Source: Pseudo-nitzschia pungens (Eukaryota; Bacillariophyta; Bacillariophyceae; Bacillariales; Bacillariaceae). Taken from it: 64,000 nucleotides of DNA. The notes beneath the pieces are model-generated. The model saw nothing but the letters and a program-made list of their open reading frames with translations. It did no database searches and had not been told where the DNA came from. Positions 9,878 through 21,284 of the stretch are shown piece by piece. Numbering within the stretch: the first letter of the stretch is position 1; each line of letters begins with the position of its first letter. Both the position numbers and the translations under genes were made by a program. The stretch covers positions 5,014,501 to 5,078,500 of the forward strand of contig CM074760.1 of the NCBI GenBank assembly GCA_037355855.1. Direction: 5' to 3'.

Positions 9878-10564
9878 TTATAGATCTGGTAATCCAATAC
9901 AATTACTTCGTAGCAGGTCTCGGACAAGTATTCCTTCGAACTGATGCCCATCTTCCATATTTATCCACTCTCCAGTGGTCGAACTCAGACAATACAAGAG
10001 TTTGCCACTGATGGGACTGGTGTATTCAAAAACTTGTTCGTCTAGGCTCACTTCAATTTGATACACGCCCACTTTCGGCCCCAAATCAATCGAAAACATC
10101 TCACCAATTTCCCCGTCGGATCGTTTCGTGACAAATGTCTCATTGGATGCTTTCATTGGCACTACAGCACGTTCTATTTTGTCCAGCAACCTTGACGCGG
10201 CTTGACCAAACTCCGACGGATCTGTAACGGGTGCATGAATACGTTGCAGAGTTGTCGTTTCATCGCTATCTTCCGATGATTCGTCCGATGGTGCCTCGAC
10301 TTTTCTGGCAGCTCCTCTCCGTCTTCGTCTCACTGGCAGCAGCGCAGTTGCGGAAGAGTGGAAGCCGTTGCATCTCTGCCACAGGATCGTGGACGCAACC
10401 ATTGTACTTCTTCCTCGGGGTGTGCCATCCGAGCCTTTTCCGCATACACTGTGCGATCTGTCCCGGATGAGTATCCCAGCGTTCGACGTAGCTAGTATTC
10501 GACCATCGAGGATCGTGTGCCGGCTTTTCACCATAGATCGTCGGAGATGAAAAGCAACGCTCAT
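9878..10564 (-). CDS. Frataxin-like protein
   Basis: This is a 228-residue single exon with ATG at 10564. The first ~75 residues are rich in Arg, Ser and Thr and include CNGFHSSATALLPVRRRRRG, a good mitochondrial presequence. The C-terminal ~110 residues fit the frataxin/CyaY fold: an acidic first helix region (SEFGQAASRLLDKIE) and a strand block GVYQIEVSLDEQVFEY. Next come TSPISGKLLYC, matching the SSP.SG..RY core, then GEWINMEDGHQFEGILVRDLL, matching the W...DG..L..LL end. Frataxin works in the mitochondrial matrix in iron-sulfur cluster assembly. The core is diverged, with Cys-Leu-Ser after the Tyr, so the call is likely but not certain. Confidence 0.6.
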   Translation of the reverse strand: MSVAFHLRRSMVKSRHTILDGRILATSNAGILIRDRSHSVCGKGSDGTPRGRSTMVASTILWQRCNGFHSSATALLPVRRRRRGAARKVEAPSDESSEDSDETTTLQRIHAPVTDPSEFGQAASRLLDKIERAVVPMKASNETFVTKRSDGEIGEMFSIDLGPKVGVYQIEVSLDEQVFEYTSPISGKLLYCLSSTTGEWINMEDGHQFEGILVRDLLRSNCIGLPDL

Positions 10565-12065
10565 TCTATGCAGTCGGATTTACCAAAGTTAGAGAATCAG
10601 TTTTTGTCGTTGGAATATCAGATTTATTAAGATGTATCTCGCACTGATGATTACCGCGACTTTCGAAGAAGTCGGTTGTCTGAAAAGTGCATTAGTGCGT
10701 TACAATCAATCGTACCGTAAGGTTTAGTCGAAAATGCAACTCTTTTTTCCTAGTCGAGCGATCAATGATCAATCTATGCCGTCAGAGGAAGCCGAACTCC
10801 TTTAAAACCCACTAAGCATTCACACGCGGTAAATTACGTAATTTTTCCGTGCTCTGAGCTCTCAGCAAAAACGAACGGGAAAGTAAGTACGAAGTACGAG
10901 TAAGCTACGAGTACGAGTACGAGTACAACCGTAATCCGTACTGCGATAAATCTTCTATTGAATTCGAAGTAAGATTACTTGTAGTTCGTACTACCGTCCG
11001 TAGTTTCGTACGGTAAGTACGTGACAAACATGATCTTGCGAACACCAGCACCATTAACCAAGATCACAGCAGCAGCAGCAGCAGCAAATGAAACGAACTC
11101 ACAGCCTTGTGAATTGATTCGATTGCGTGATACAGCTATTACTACTAGTCTTCACCAATCACATGCAAAAAATGACTTGCAACAAAGCATGCAGAGTACT
11201 TCAACCACCACCACTTTACAGTTGCTAAAGGAAATGAAAGAAAAAAAATGTGCTCTTATCAAACCTGGAACATTTCGTATCCGTCACCTTCATAAAAGCA
11301 TATTGTTTCTGAGGAGACTATTTGTGTTCCATAGCTCAAGTTACATTGGATAAAGTTGATTGATTCATGCTATCATCTGCGGAACAAATGGATGTTCTTG
11401 TTGTCGGTGTATCCACCGACAGAAAAGCCGGACAAAGTTTTCCAGTTGGTATTTCACCAGGATCACCAGCTTTGTCTCCTTTCATCAGGTCAGCCATGAA
11501 TAGTAGTAAAGTTACTTAGTTACCTGGTATGAATAAGATCCTTATGATGTCCAAACTAAATCTCAAGGAGCCCGGAAAGCACCACGATCACGATTATTTT
11601 TAAAGCAAATACAGTAAATAATTACTACTACTTCGTATTAATTATGTTTCGGAGACAAATTTTCGGTTAATTGGAAACAGATCTTGACACTCCAACGATG
11701 TCGAACAATCATTCTTGTGCGACCATAAAATCTTTAAGTATTTTTTGAACGCTCCCGTTTGGTTCAATTTCAAAATCCAACTTTTTCCATGTTTATTCAA
11801 TCAATTTATTTGAAAGACGAAGTACATAACGTATGTACGGGACTTCGTACTACGTAATAGCGAACAAATTTGTGATGCCGAAGAAATGAAGTCTTTGAAC
11901 TCTCATCGTTCACGAAAAACGTGACACATTATTCACTCGGTAACGTATGAACTCATAGCACCTAATGATCGACGATGATCGAGACGTAACGAACTCCGAC
12001 ATCGCACTTTCGGTTGACCATTACTTCTATATTGCAGCGATCAGAATTTAGTAGCAACAAACATA
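10565..12065. other. Intergenic region between divergent genes
   Basis: This stretch should hold the promoters of the frataxin-like gene (minus) and the unknown gene at 12066 (plus). Around 10885-11020 it has runs of GTACGAGTAC- and TACGTAC-type words typical of intergenic DNA here. An ATG frame at 11030-11353 with a (GCA)n Ala run is open for about 107 codons but shows no recognisable motif, and is not called as a gene. Confidence 0.4.
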
Positions 12066-13886
12066 ATGTCGAAAGGAGTTCCGTCGTATCTTTCTGATAG
12101 GAGGAAACTTCCTCCAATTGCTATACCATTAACAGACAGGGACTCCGCCAACTCTCAGATTAGCGGACAAGCTTCTCGAAAGTCTGTCGCAAAAAGGATA
12201 CGAAAGAGGAGCCCTTTTTCGGAAGGATGCCGGAATAACTTTCCGAATCTCGACGATGTTTTCAGGACCACTCCAACTGAATGTCAGTCTGGGCTCGTTG
12301 GAGGTGAAAACGATAGTTCTCATCGCTATCGAAACAGTCTTGACCAGAGTGATGATGATTTATCCGATATTGGTGGATCATCGGTTCTCAATATGTCAAT
12401 TGGGGCTAGAGCGGCACTGAACGAGCACGCTAGATACATTGCAAAGTACGGGATCGACGGTGAAAAGAACGTGACAGGCGAAGATGACAACAACAACAAC
12501 AACAACAACAACAGTGATGAGATATGTAGCAGGGCAGATACCAATTCATTGATGGACCATCAATGGGAGAGACTTTTAGATCTGTCACAGATCCATCCTA
12601 GCATTGGAAGTTCCGATTCAGGAGAGATTCCGTCACCACAAACCTTGATTAAAACGAATTCGAATTTCGACGTTCTCAACCTTAGTGGTGAGAGATCTAC
12701 TAGGTACGAAGCATCTTCTTCCGTTGAAGTAATGACAGATGTAAGTCATGACTACTTCAATAGTAGCCGGGTGAATTTGTTAGTGACTCCCGAGAGAAAC
12801 AAAAATCTTGGAATGAGGATGATCATGACACGGGATGGGGAGGGGGTCGATACTGATCGCTCCGACAATCAAGTGGGTCTGCAGTTTGGTGATCTCGGAT
12901 CCAATGCCACGTGTTCTAACGACGAAAACGACAAGAGTGAATCCGATTTTGTCCGGTCAAGGATTCTTCGACAGGGAAGAGCAGTAGGCACGGATCCACC
13001 GGAAACATCGTTGAACTTGAGCGATCTTTCAAGAATAAGCAACACCACGGTATCGGACATGAACCGCACCCCAAACGAATCATTTCAAGATTATCGCACC
13101 CATGGTAGAAAGGAGAACGATTGCGATCAGGATACAAATTGTCCTTTCACACCAAATGTCGAAGAGGATGCTCCTTCTTCTGTGGTAATGAACCGTTCGT
13201 CCTTTTCATCATTTCTAGGATTGCGAGATACATCACAATCATCTTGCGACAATTATGAGAACAGATCCCCAAAGAATCCGCTCAGTACTTCATTCGAAAA
13301 TAAGAATCACGGTCACGTGAAAGGGAATGAAACCAATGGAAGCAGTCGTTCGTCTTCTTCTATTCAAAGCACTGTCTCACATTTCATAGCGGAAGCACGA
13401 ACGAGGGCGAAACAGGTTGTCAGTGATGTCGAAAAGTCGATAGGCACGATGGAGGCACTTCAATCAGATTTTCTTCGTTCGTTGGAAATAGGTCGTGCCG
13501 ATGCACCGAGCCCAATATCCCAGGTCTTGAGCACTCCTTCTAGCTCCCGTTTAGACAGCACGAAGAAAGAAATACGACATCATCATTTCGATAATGCTCT
13601 GAATGCAGACGACAGGAACAGTATCTATACGAAGGAAAGCAATAGCAACAATATCAGCTCGTTGTCGTCATCGATTTCAGTAGAAGATAGAAGGCAAATG
13701 CACTTGACTGGACGACAACGTTATCGTACAGTTGTACCCAGACGAGTTTATCTCAACTCATCTGCTGAACACTTTGCAGAAGAACAAGATAGCTTCATTG
13801 CGGTTCAGTCCAATCCCGAGATATCATCAGGACAGAGATGTCTTTTGGAATCGTTTGAAGAAGTTGCTACCATGAAGACATTTTGA
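12066..13886 (+). CDS. Unknown Ser/Asn-rich protein
   Basis: This is an intact 606-residue single-exon frame with a clear ATG at 12066. I do not recognise a family. Most of the protein is low-complexity and probably disordered, rich in Ser, Asn, Asp and Arg, with a poly-Asn run near residue 143 encoded by (AAC)n. One segment near residues 436-475 (SHFIAEARTRAKQVVSDVEK and following) is strongly helical and may be a short coiled coil. A basic patch KRIRKRS near residue 44 could be a nuclear localisation signal. The length of the open frame supports it being real; function is unknown. Confidence 0.6.
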   Translation: MSKGVPSYLSDRRKLPPIAIPLTDRDSANSQISGQASRKSVAKRIRKRSPFSEGCRNNFPNLDDVFRTTPTECQSGLVGGENDSSHRYRNSLDQSDDDLSDIGGSSVLNMSIGARAALNEHARYIAKYGIDGEKNVTGEDDNNNNNNNNSDEICSRADTNSLMDHQWERLLDLSQIHPSIGSSDSGEIPSPQTLIKTNSNFDVLNLSGERSTRYEASSSVEVMTDVSHDYFNSSRVNLLVTPERNKNLGMRMIMTRDGEGVDTDRSDNQVGLQFGDLGSNATCSNDENDKSESDFVRSRILRQGRAVGTDPPETSLNLSDLSRISNTTVSDMNRTPNESFQDYRTHGRKENDCDQDTNCPFTPNVEEDAPSSVVMNRSSFSSFLGLRDTSQSSCDNYENRSPKNPLSTSFENKNHGHVKGNETNGSSRSSSSIQSTVSHFIAEARTRAKQVVSDVEKSIGTMEALQSDFLRSLEIGRADAPSPISQVLSTPSSSRLDSTKKEIRHHHFDNALNADDRNSIYTKESNSNNISSLSSSISVEDRRQMHLTGRQRYRTVVPRRVYLNSSAEHFAEEQDSFIAVQSNPEISSGQRCLLESFEEVATMKTF

Positions 13887-13934
13887 TTGCCGTGACCATA
13901 AGAGATGTCAGAAAATACTTTGGAAGCAACCGCA

Positions 13935-14261
13935 CTAGTTCTGTATGGTCGATTTACACGTTCTTTGAATCTCTTTGCAAACTAAAGAATAAAAATCACG
14001 AAATTTGTGAAATGAAATACTTTCGACACTCTTTTCTCCATTTGGATACATGATCCAGACATATATTTTGAAGCTGGACGCTATACGAATGACATGCTTG
14101 TACTCTGTCTTAAAAACCGGAATCGTTCGCGGTGCCCAGAAATGCTGCACCCTCGTTTTCATGTTGTCTTCTAGCTTCTGGTACCGTTCTAGCAATGACG
14201 GGGGAAATTGTGAGGGATCAATTTCAAATCTGTCAATCAAGACAAAAAATTGCCCTCTCAT
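13935..14261 (-). CDS. Unknown short protein or terminal exon
   Basis: The frame runs from an ATG at 14261 to a TAG at 13935, and is open for a few codons above the ATG. It encodes mixed, globular-looking sequence (GQFFVLIDRFEIDPSQFPPS, HFWAPRTIPVFKTEYKHVIR), unlike random low-complexity frames nearby. The tail, with an aromatic SFHKFRDFYSLV, faintly recalls a PX-type or similar domain, but not enough to name. It could be the last exon or surviving 3' end of a gene decayed over 14.3-15.3 kb. It converges with the gene at 12066. Confidence 0.35.
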   Translation of the reverse strand: MRGQFFVLIDRFEIDPSQFPPSLLERYQKLEDNMKTRVQHFWAPRTIPVFKTEYKHVIRIASSFKIYVWIMYPNGEKSVESISFHKFRDFYSLVCKEIQRTCKSTIQN

Positions 14262-14289
14262 TGAAGACCTCTTTTTCACTCGGAGGGGA

Positions 14290-15300
14290 TCTTTTAACGA
14301 TGTTCAAAGGAGAAACAAGGAGAAGCCGCGGTTGAACTCTGAAATCAGAGCAAACACTTACTACTATTGTAATAATATCAAAAGATACACCTTGTCTTTT
14401 GGCACTGTTCAAACAGTCGATAAACGACGATTATGGTCATTGGAATGCACAACAGCTGTGATACTCCCGGTATGGGAATCTCAGTACTGATGTCAATTTG
14501 GATGTAGCGACAGATGTTAGGATTCTCCAGGTTCTCTAATGAAATAATCCTCCTCCATCATTCCTTTGTTGGTGGTTTGAACAACGGAAATTCAGCTACA
14601 GTACGTCCGGTACGTGACCTTGGTTGGAGTGACTCCCATCTTTTGGTCTTTGCCGACTCTCCAAAGCCCTCACTGTTGCTGAGTACTTAATTACGTGCAA
14701 TTTGGGACAGTATTCCTGTTTGCCTTCGCCCAACATCGATAAATGATTCGTCGGTTTTCAATCAAACCATTTCCAATAAAGATCACACTTGGATTGTGGA
14801 TGATAGTTTGGATGGCCGTCCTGCAGTTCGTTTGGATTGGGGTGTCGATTTACGTTTTTGGACACAATCGCTGCCTCTAAGAGTAACACGATTCCCACTT
14901 TGTTGGACACACCCAAGGAGGTTCAGAACACAACGGTTGCTTACGGAATCAAGATCTTGGTGTTAAATGACTTGGACACGCACCAAAAATACCGATCGAA
15001 TACCGCCTCGTTGGAATCCGACGCGGGCTGCAAGGTTAAGAAATCTGTTGGGTCTTCTCTTCCGCCAGCTGTAAATACGTGAATTGGAACATCTTCTTCC
15101 AGAAGCTGTGTGAAGGGTACGAACAAATGGTGGCTTCGAATGATATCGAATGATATCGAATGGTTGATGGTATTGGTATTGGATGGGGATAATTTTGTCC
15201 GAAGTCCCAATCATTTCATTGAATCGTACCGAAACGATGCAAAAGATGTCAACCATGATCTGGGTTTTCACAACAACGATGTTGCGGCCGGCAATCATTT
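14290..15300 (-). pseudogene. Possible decayed gene
   Basis: Minus-strand frames here contain protein-like islands separated by stops and frame changes. The best is around 15160-14941 (SFDIIRSHHLFVPFTQLLEE, DVPIHVFTAGGREDP, DRYFWCVSKSFNTKILIP). Others are a stretch near 14790-14740 (NPSVIFIGNGLIENRRIIYR) and one near 14530-14440. Their order and spacing suggest one decayed coding region leading toward the frame at 14261. The His-containing island recalls a glycosyltransferase, but this is weak. On the plus strand, a short frame at 14743-14880 encodes a hydrophobic segment, so a plus-strand relic cannot be excluded. Confidence 0.25.
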
Positions 15301-15351
15301 ATTGCGCAACATGGAGGAAGCGCAATTACTGAAATGACTCAGCCATCTACA

Positions 15352-17116
15352 TCACCCTCTCAAGGGCAATAAGTACATCTCGTGTTTCGATACCATGTAT
15401 CTCTTGTGCTCTTTGAGGAGTTCCACGTATCGATTCATGCAATCAGTTTTCCCCGTTTCCCTCGATCCGTCAGAAGCGAGGTCCTCGCCAACTCTTCGCC
15501 GCTTTGCGCTCCTGCCGTTTCCCGAAGTCTCCGTCCAGACATCGTCGATCAGACTCTCGAACGCTTGCTTCTTCGCGCATAGTTTGTCGTTGTATGATTC
15601 CAATGCCATCTTCCACGTGTCTCCTTCGATGAAACTCGATGCAACTTGCTTCGGAATCCCCGACATGAAACGATTGACAATGTCCTTGAAATTCTTTGTT
15701 TCGGTAGATCGATTCGATGGCCGTGCAGCTAGGGGATTTTCCAGGGCGTTATCGAACGCAGCCAAGTCCTTCCAAGCCTGGGAATATGACCAGAGGCATC
15801 GACGAGCACAACCGATGGGGTCTCTGCAGTTATCGTTGTCGTTGTTTTCTCCGCCTTGCCCGTGCACCGCCTCGGAGTCTGGTTCTTGTCCCGATCGAGC
15901 TGTCAATCCGGAGTAGCTAAGAGGAAACGGAAGCAAACAATCGATCGATAGGAAATTCAGAAGTTTGCTTCGAACCGCGTCAAACGTCGCTCGGTTGCCA
16001 TCCGTTTCCATAGTCGAATCGTGGGATCCGATCACGGTCTCATCGTCCGACGGGGCATGCGACGGGGGCTTTTGCGAAAACAGTCGGAAACTGCAGGAGG
16101 GGAATTCCAATAGCAGATAGGCCGGCGTTTCTCGAACAGCGGAGATTTGCTTGGTTCCATCTCTTCCTTCGTTCGTGGCGTTGATTCCAAGAGAAGAATG
16201 ATTCTTCTGTGTGACACTGGGTCCGACAACAATTCCGAGGACCTGATTCAAATCGATCTGGAAAAAATTGCCTGGAATTTTGTTTCGAATCCATGATGGT
16301 TAGTTAGCAAAATTTGAGCCGCGCAGCAACTGCATCCTACGAGACACCAGCACGAAGGAAACGAAGGAAGGAGCAAACCCACAACCAGCCGGAGGCAACA
16401 TTCGCAATCATCGTCGCCAAGGAAAGGCGCTTCGATGCAAGGAATATGTCCTCCCCTTCGACCCATCACTTGTTTTTTCACTCACCATCTATGTTTGCAA
16501 TGACAATCGCCTCGTCCGTCGCCACACCCCGATCGTCGATTTCGGACAGACTTCTCCGATTCATTTTCTTCACGGGAGTGGTCATGCCTTTCTCGGGAAG
16601 TTTCGCCGTGTACAGGCTCAACTCGATCTTGCAGAGAGCTGGATCGGAACTGGCAGCAGCAACGGGTCGGTCACTGTTGCCATTCCTGTCAACGGTGTCG
16701 CCGCTGGCATGGCTCGGTTCGTTCCCGTCGGTCTGGGCTTTCCCGGAATCGTCCGTGGATGTGGCGCTCGTCCGCGTGCTTGCCGGAGTTGTTGGCGCAA
16801 AATAGGCAGCTCCGGCATTTTCTCCGTTCGTCGCCGTGTTCCCTCTGCCGTTCATGGTTTTATCATTGTTGCTGTTGCTGCTGTTGCTGCTGTTGCTGCT
16901 GTTGCTGCTCTTCCCGCTCGACGTGGAATTGTCGCACGGTTCGATCGACAAATTCATTCCGGCGAGCAGAATCTCTCGACCGCCTTTCGTTCGGTTCGTG
17001 CCACTCGAATCAAGGAGGGACGATGCGGTCGGACCCGAGGTTTCGGCATCGGGTGCGGAAGAGGACGGGAGGGGGTACAGAAAGGGCTGGCAACGAAGAA
17101 AGGTATTCCGATCCAT
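15352..17116 (-). CDS. Unknown protein, two exons
   Basis: Exon 1 is 17116-16486 and exon 2 is 16271-15352. The 214-base intron has a GTGAGT donor, a GCTAACTAAC branch-like site and a TTCCAG acceptor. The join keeps frame and makes IVIANIDG-NFFQIDLNQVLG, so about 516 residues. The N-terminal half is disordered, with a Ser-Ser-Asn repeat encoded by a trinucleotide run near 16865-16910. The middle (CKIELSLYTAKLPEKGMTTP through the splice join and on to ETPAYLLLEF) looks like a folded strand-rich core. The C-terminus is helical and charged, with a KRRR basic patch. No family is recognised; nuclear location is a guess. Confidence 0.6.
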
Positions 17117-18313
17117 GGTTGGATAAGATTTGGACCGAACAGTTTGGGAGATTCATCACCGAACTATGATCAGCGATTATTGAGTTGACCGACACTGCCT
17201 TGTCGATTTTGAATACGGGATAAGTTGTATTCCAACCGTGTTGCATTGATCGATCTCGATCTTTTACGACGCGAAACTCAGTCAGTCAGTCAGTCACTCA
17301 CTCACTCACCCACTTCTGAGACTGGACTCTTGACTTGCGATGAGGCAAAACTGATGCCGAAAAGAATCGATTTTCGTTCGTGCCGTGCTTCGGTCGCGCC
17401 AACATACGACTAGTAAGGTATTAGAGTACATTTTGTTGTCGGACCCCCAAAAGACCCAACACGTGAAGCATCATTGTTGGGTGGATTGGGTCACCCACTC
17501 ACTCATCACTCATCACTCATCACTCATCACTCACCCACTCACTCACTCACTCACTCACTCACTCATCGTAAAAAAAAAGTGGTGAAACGGTCGACAGCAG
17601 AGCCTCTCCACCGAAAAAGGGCTTTCCTATCTGACTCGTACGCGCTCTACTGTACGCGATGTGTCTCCGTCCGCGTCCTGGCCTTCATCATCGAATGTTA
17701 CTCGTAAGAGTTGGTAATGGAAGCTCCAAGGGACTCTTTCGCACAGTTTGGTCAGTCCGTGCGCGGTGATGGTACACGCTTACAGTCCCCACTACCTGTA
17801 CGCTACATAGTAGTAACCTTTTTGCCATTACACGACCGATCGACACGCGAGTACTAGTACTGGAAGCCCAGTGACAACAAACAACAAGAAGCAACTATCA
17901 GAACTGTACCTCGTTGCAACCAAGGAGGATTACTGAAGCACATAGAACGCTGCGGAACCCAATATACTAAAGAGAAAAACAGTGTAATCATGGATGAAGT
18001 AAGTGAGCATCTAGTGAAGAGGAGAACAAAATCGAATTGCAACCAGCAGAATGGTATATTGTGGAGAGGAACTTTCGATATTCGAGTTCCACGCCATTCC
18101 GAACAACTACGAACTCGGTGCAGACACATGAATCTCCTTTCGGCAATGGATTTTTGCCGAGCTCAGAGATGCTGCGGGAAGTAATAGTGATTTTGATGCT
18201 GCCGATACCAAATCCTGGATGGCAAGCGAAATCTCAATGCTCCGTGTTTTCAATGTTCCTTATTTGTTTGCTTGTCTTTGTCTCGTCTCGTGTTTTTGTG
18301 ATGTGTGAACCCG
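17117..18313. other. Intergenic region with simple repeats
   Basis: This is the divergent promoter region between the unknown minus gene and NOT4. It holds CAGT/CACT-type tetranucleotide repeats near 17278-17312 and 17491-17567 (runs of CACT and CACTCAT). No coding region is supported. An ATG at 18301 is out of frame with NOT4. Confidence 0.5.
17491..17567. repeat. CACTCAT / CACT microsatellite
   Basis: Several tandem CACTCAT heptamers pass into a pure CACT tetranucleotide run. A smaller CAGT/CACT run lies near 17278-17312. Confidence 0.85.
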
Positions 18314-20920
18314 ATGGACTCGTACCATGGCACCCACCAACCAAAGGAGGTCCTCTGCCCCCTGTGTTGTGAAGAGCTGGATATTTCAGACAGACAATTT
18401 TTCCCTTGTAAATGTGGCTACCAAGTGTGTATGTGGTGCTGGCACCGAATCCGAGAATCCGAATCGGGATTGTGTCCGGCGTGCCGCACGCCCTACGGAG
18501 ATGATCCCCACGAATTCAGTGCGGTCGACGTGGAGGATGTCCTGAAAGCCAACAAGGAGAAGGAGGCAGCAGCAAAAAAAGAAAGAGATCGCCAGAGGCA
18601 ACAGTCCGAGGGATACATTTCGGAGGTCGAGGGACTTGCGGGAGGCAGGCAAGTCGGTCAGATGGAGATCCCAAAAGATCGAACCCAATTAGCAAACATG
18701 AGGGTCATTCGCAGAAATCTGGTGTACGCCGTGGGTCTTCCGCCAAACATTGCGTCGGAAGATCAACTCCGCAAACCCGAGTATTTTGGACAGTACGGAA
18801 AAATTGCAAAAATCGTCATCAACCGAAGCCAAACGACTTCGGGAGGAGACGCCAGAAGAGCGAGCGCTTCGGCGTACGTCACAGTTGGTTCACAAGGTAC
18901 GCATTAGGAACGCCTTGTATCGGGGTGCGAACTGCCGCGTTGCATACGTCGTCCCGGATCTAACAACGCTTGTCACATTCCATTGTTTGCTGCTTTTTAC
19001 TTTGTATCGATGAACGACCATCCACGGAACTTTTAGGAGGATACGCTAGCTTGTATTTTGGCGCTCGATGGCTTTTATATGGATGGCAGGAACGTACGAT
19101 CGTCGTATGGTACCTCAAAATATTGCTCCGCATTTATAAAGAATGTTCGCTGTAATAATCCAGAATGCACGTACCTCCACCAAATGGGACTTATAGAAGA
19201 TACGTTTACGAAACAAGAAATTCAAGCAGGTTATGTCACGAGTGGGAGAGATGTATTAGCGCGACAGCAACAGATTGTTCAACAGGCGTTGAGTGCCGCA
19301 AGTGGTGCCGCAGGCACCACTCCGCGCAGAAGAACCGGAGGAGGAGGGCCGTCTGGTACGGGAAAGGCATCTTCGAGCCCCATCTTCCCCCCTCCCTCGT
19401 ACGATGAACCTGTCAAGAATTCCACAGCTTCTCTTGTGCCGACACCGCCAACAATACCGCAAGTGCGTTCGGTATCTAATAGTGCAGCATCGGTAGCTTC
19501 TGGATTCCCTGCAATTTCTGGATCCTCGGCTTCGTCAAACACAATAAATGCAGCCTCAAGAGTTGCTTCGTCTACCGTCTCGGCATCGAGCAACAATGGA
19601 ACAGCACTTTCGACCGCATCAAAAGCTTCCATTGCTCCCTTGCCTCTTTCCCAAGCTACTCGCAGCAAATCCGTGCCGGTTTCTATCGGTAATTCGAGTG
19701 GATCGATGTCTTTGGCACCGGCCGGTGCGACCGCAGCGTCTGTGGTGGCAGGCGTTCACAGCGTTTCGAGTCACTCGGAGCCCCCGGCACCTCACACCAC
19801 GCTCACTCCACTGACACCATTGAAACGCAGCAGTACCTCGTCGAAAAACGCACCCAAGACGTCTTCCAATAACGCTCCAGAAATTCACAAACTAAGCAAT
19901 ACTCGCACGGGTGGTCACAAAAAATCGGGTGGTATCAAATCCGCATCGCAATTGGCGGCTCAAAATACTGAAGTATCGATCCCAGCCAACAGAAACAATT
20001 TGCCAGGTCAACTCGATGGGATTGGGGGCGATGTTATTTCCGCTCCTGTTGCGGTCCCCCCTCCGATGATTGGAGACCAAATTTTGAATCCTCTCGCTTC
20101 TTCCAACGGTATTTCGCGCGGACCACAAATGAAGTATGGTGGAGACGGACTGGGTGGTCTTGGTGGAGAAGTGTTCGACGGACCACTGTTGTCTTCGTCA
20201 CACGTCAGATCAGCAATCGGTTCGGGCAAGGGAAAATGGGATTCAGTCTCCGGTGCCGATGCTGGCTTCCCCGTTAAAAATAAAGCCCCATCGTGGGGCA
20301 ATCCTTCGCAGAACGCTGTTCCTGGTGCAAACAGAGACTCCATCGGAGGTGGCGTAATCGGAGGTGGAACCATTGGAAACTTTCACGGATCGGGCAGCTC
20401 TGCGTTGGCATCGATGTTGGGCATCAACCTGCCAACGGGTTCTGGATCCCTTCGCGAAACATCATCCCAACTCTGGGCGTCGGAGCCTCCGCGTCAACCC
20501 CCCATTTCCTCTTTCAACAATAATTCTCTGCCCTTGCAAGGCGTGATCGGGGGAGCAGGGAAACCTAGCAACAACCCCATCGGTGGAGTTCCGATTGGTG
20601 CCAGGAACAACCAGATCCCAGCAGCTGCAAATGGAAGCAACAACAGCGATATTGCCCTGCTTCAGAGCTTGTTGCCCGGGGTCCACATTACCAGCGGTGG
20701 CAATTTTCAAGGAAGTGGATTTGGATCGATCGGGAGTGCCAATAACAACTCTGCACCTGGTCCTCTTCGTCGCAATAGCGGTGGTAGTGCATCGTTGGCG
20801 TCTGGTGATGGTCGTCAGGGTTATGGTATTCAACAATCGCTGGGCGGTCAATCGATCGGAACGATCGGGCAGAACCAAGCCCATGGTAAACAGAGACAAG
20901 GACCCGGCAGTATTTGGTAG
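18314..20920 (+). CDS. NOT4: NOT4/CNOT4-like E3 ubiquitin ligase of the CCR4-NOT complex
   Basis: Exon 1 (18314-18895) opens with MDSYHGTHQPKEV and a C4C4 RING, CPLC...CKCGYQVC..CW...CPACRTPY, at residues about 15-60. A coiled stretch follows, then the RRM start (RNLVYAVGLPP, EYFGQYGKIAKIVINR). Exon 2 (from 19037) continues the RRM as EDTLACILALDGFYMDGR and then a CCCH zinc finger, YCSAFIKNVRCNNPECTYLH. A ~550-residue disordered Ser/Gly/Asn tail completes about 821 residues. NOT4 ubiquitinates proteins during mRNA decay and translational quality control. The intron join is odd: the conserved protein needs CAA joined to GAG, but the sequence gives GG...AG or GT...GG ends. One extra G near 18896 would explain this. 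Confidence 0.88.
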
Positions 20921-21284
20921 GAGATTTGGCTTGTAAAAGAAAAGATGTGTCTGTAGATGTATCTGTGGATGAATGAGTTCCATAACAACGATTTCTCCTC
21001 GAGACGGAGAAGACCAACGTGAAAAGAACTGAAATCAGAATGGAATAAGAGATGTGCAATGGAATGGATTGTATTTGAAAAAATACTCGGCAATGGAATG
21101 AAATTGGAAAAACGTGCAATGGAAATAGTAGTGGAATGGATTGGTAATGAATAATCATAATATGATTCTAGATTTCAGTTTATGGCAAACAACTAATGAT
21201 ATTATTTGCTTTGTGTTTAGCACATAAGTCCCTCGCATTGACTTTCGTCATCTTTCTGTCGTTTTCTTTTGCATTGGGACAAGT
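20921..21284. other. Convergent 3' region of NOT4 and REV7
   Basis: The region has AT-rich sequence with repeats of GGAATGGA/AATGGAAT type near 21045-21145. No gene is visible. The 3' untranslated regions of both flanking genes are expected here. Confidence 0.5.

Noticed and set aside
11030..11353. 107-codon plus-strand frame with poly-Ala run
   Set aside because: The open length is helped by a (GCA)n repeat, and the rest has no conserved look.
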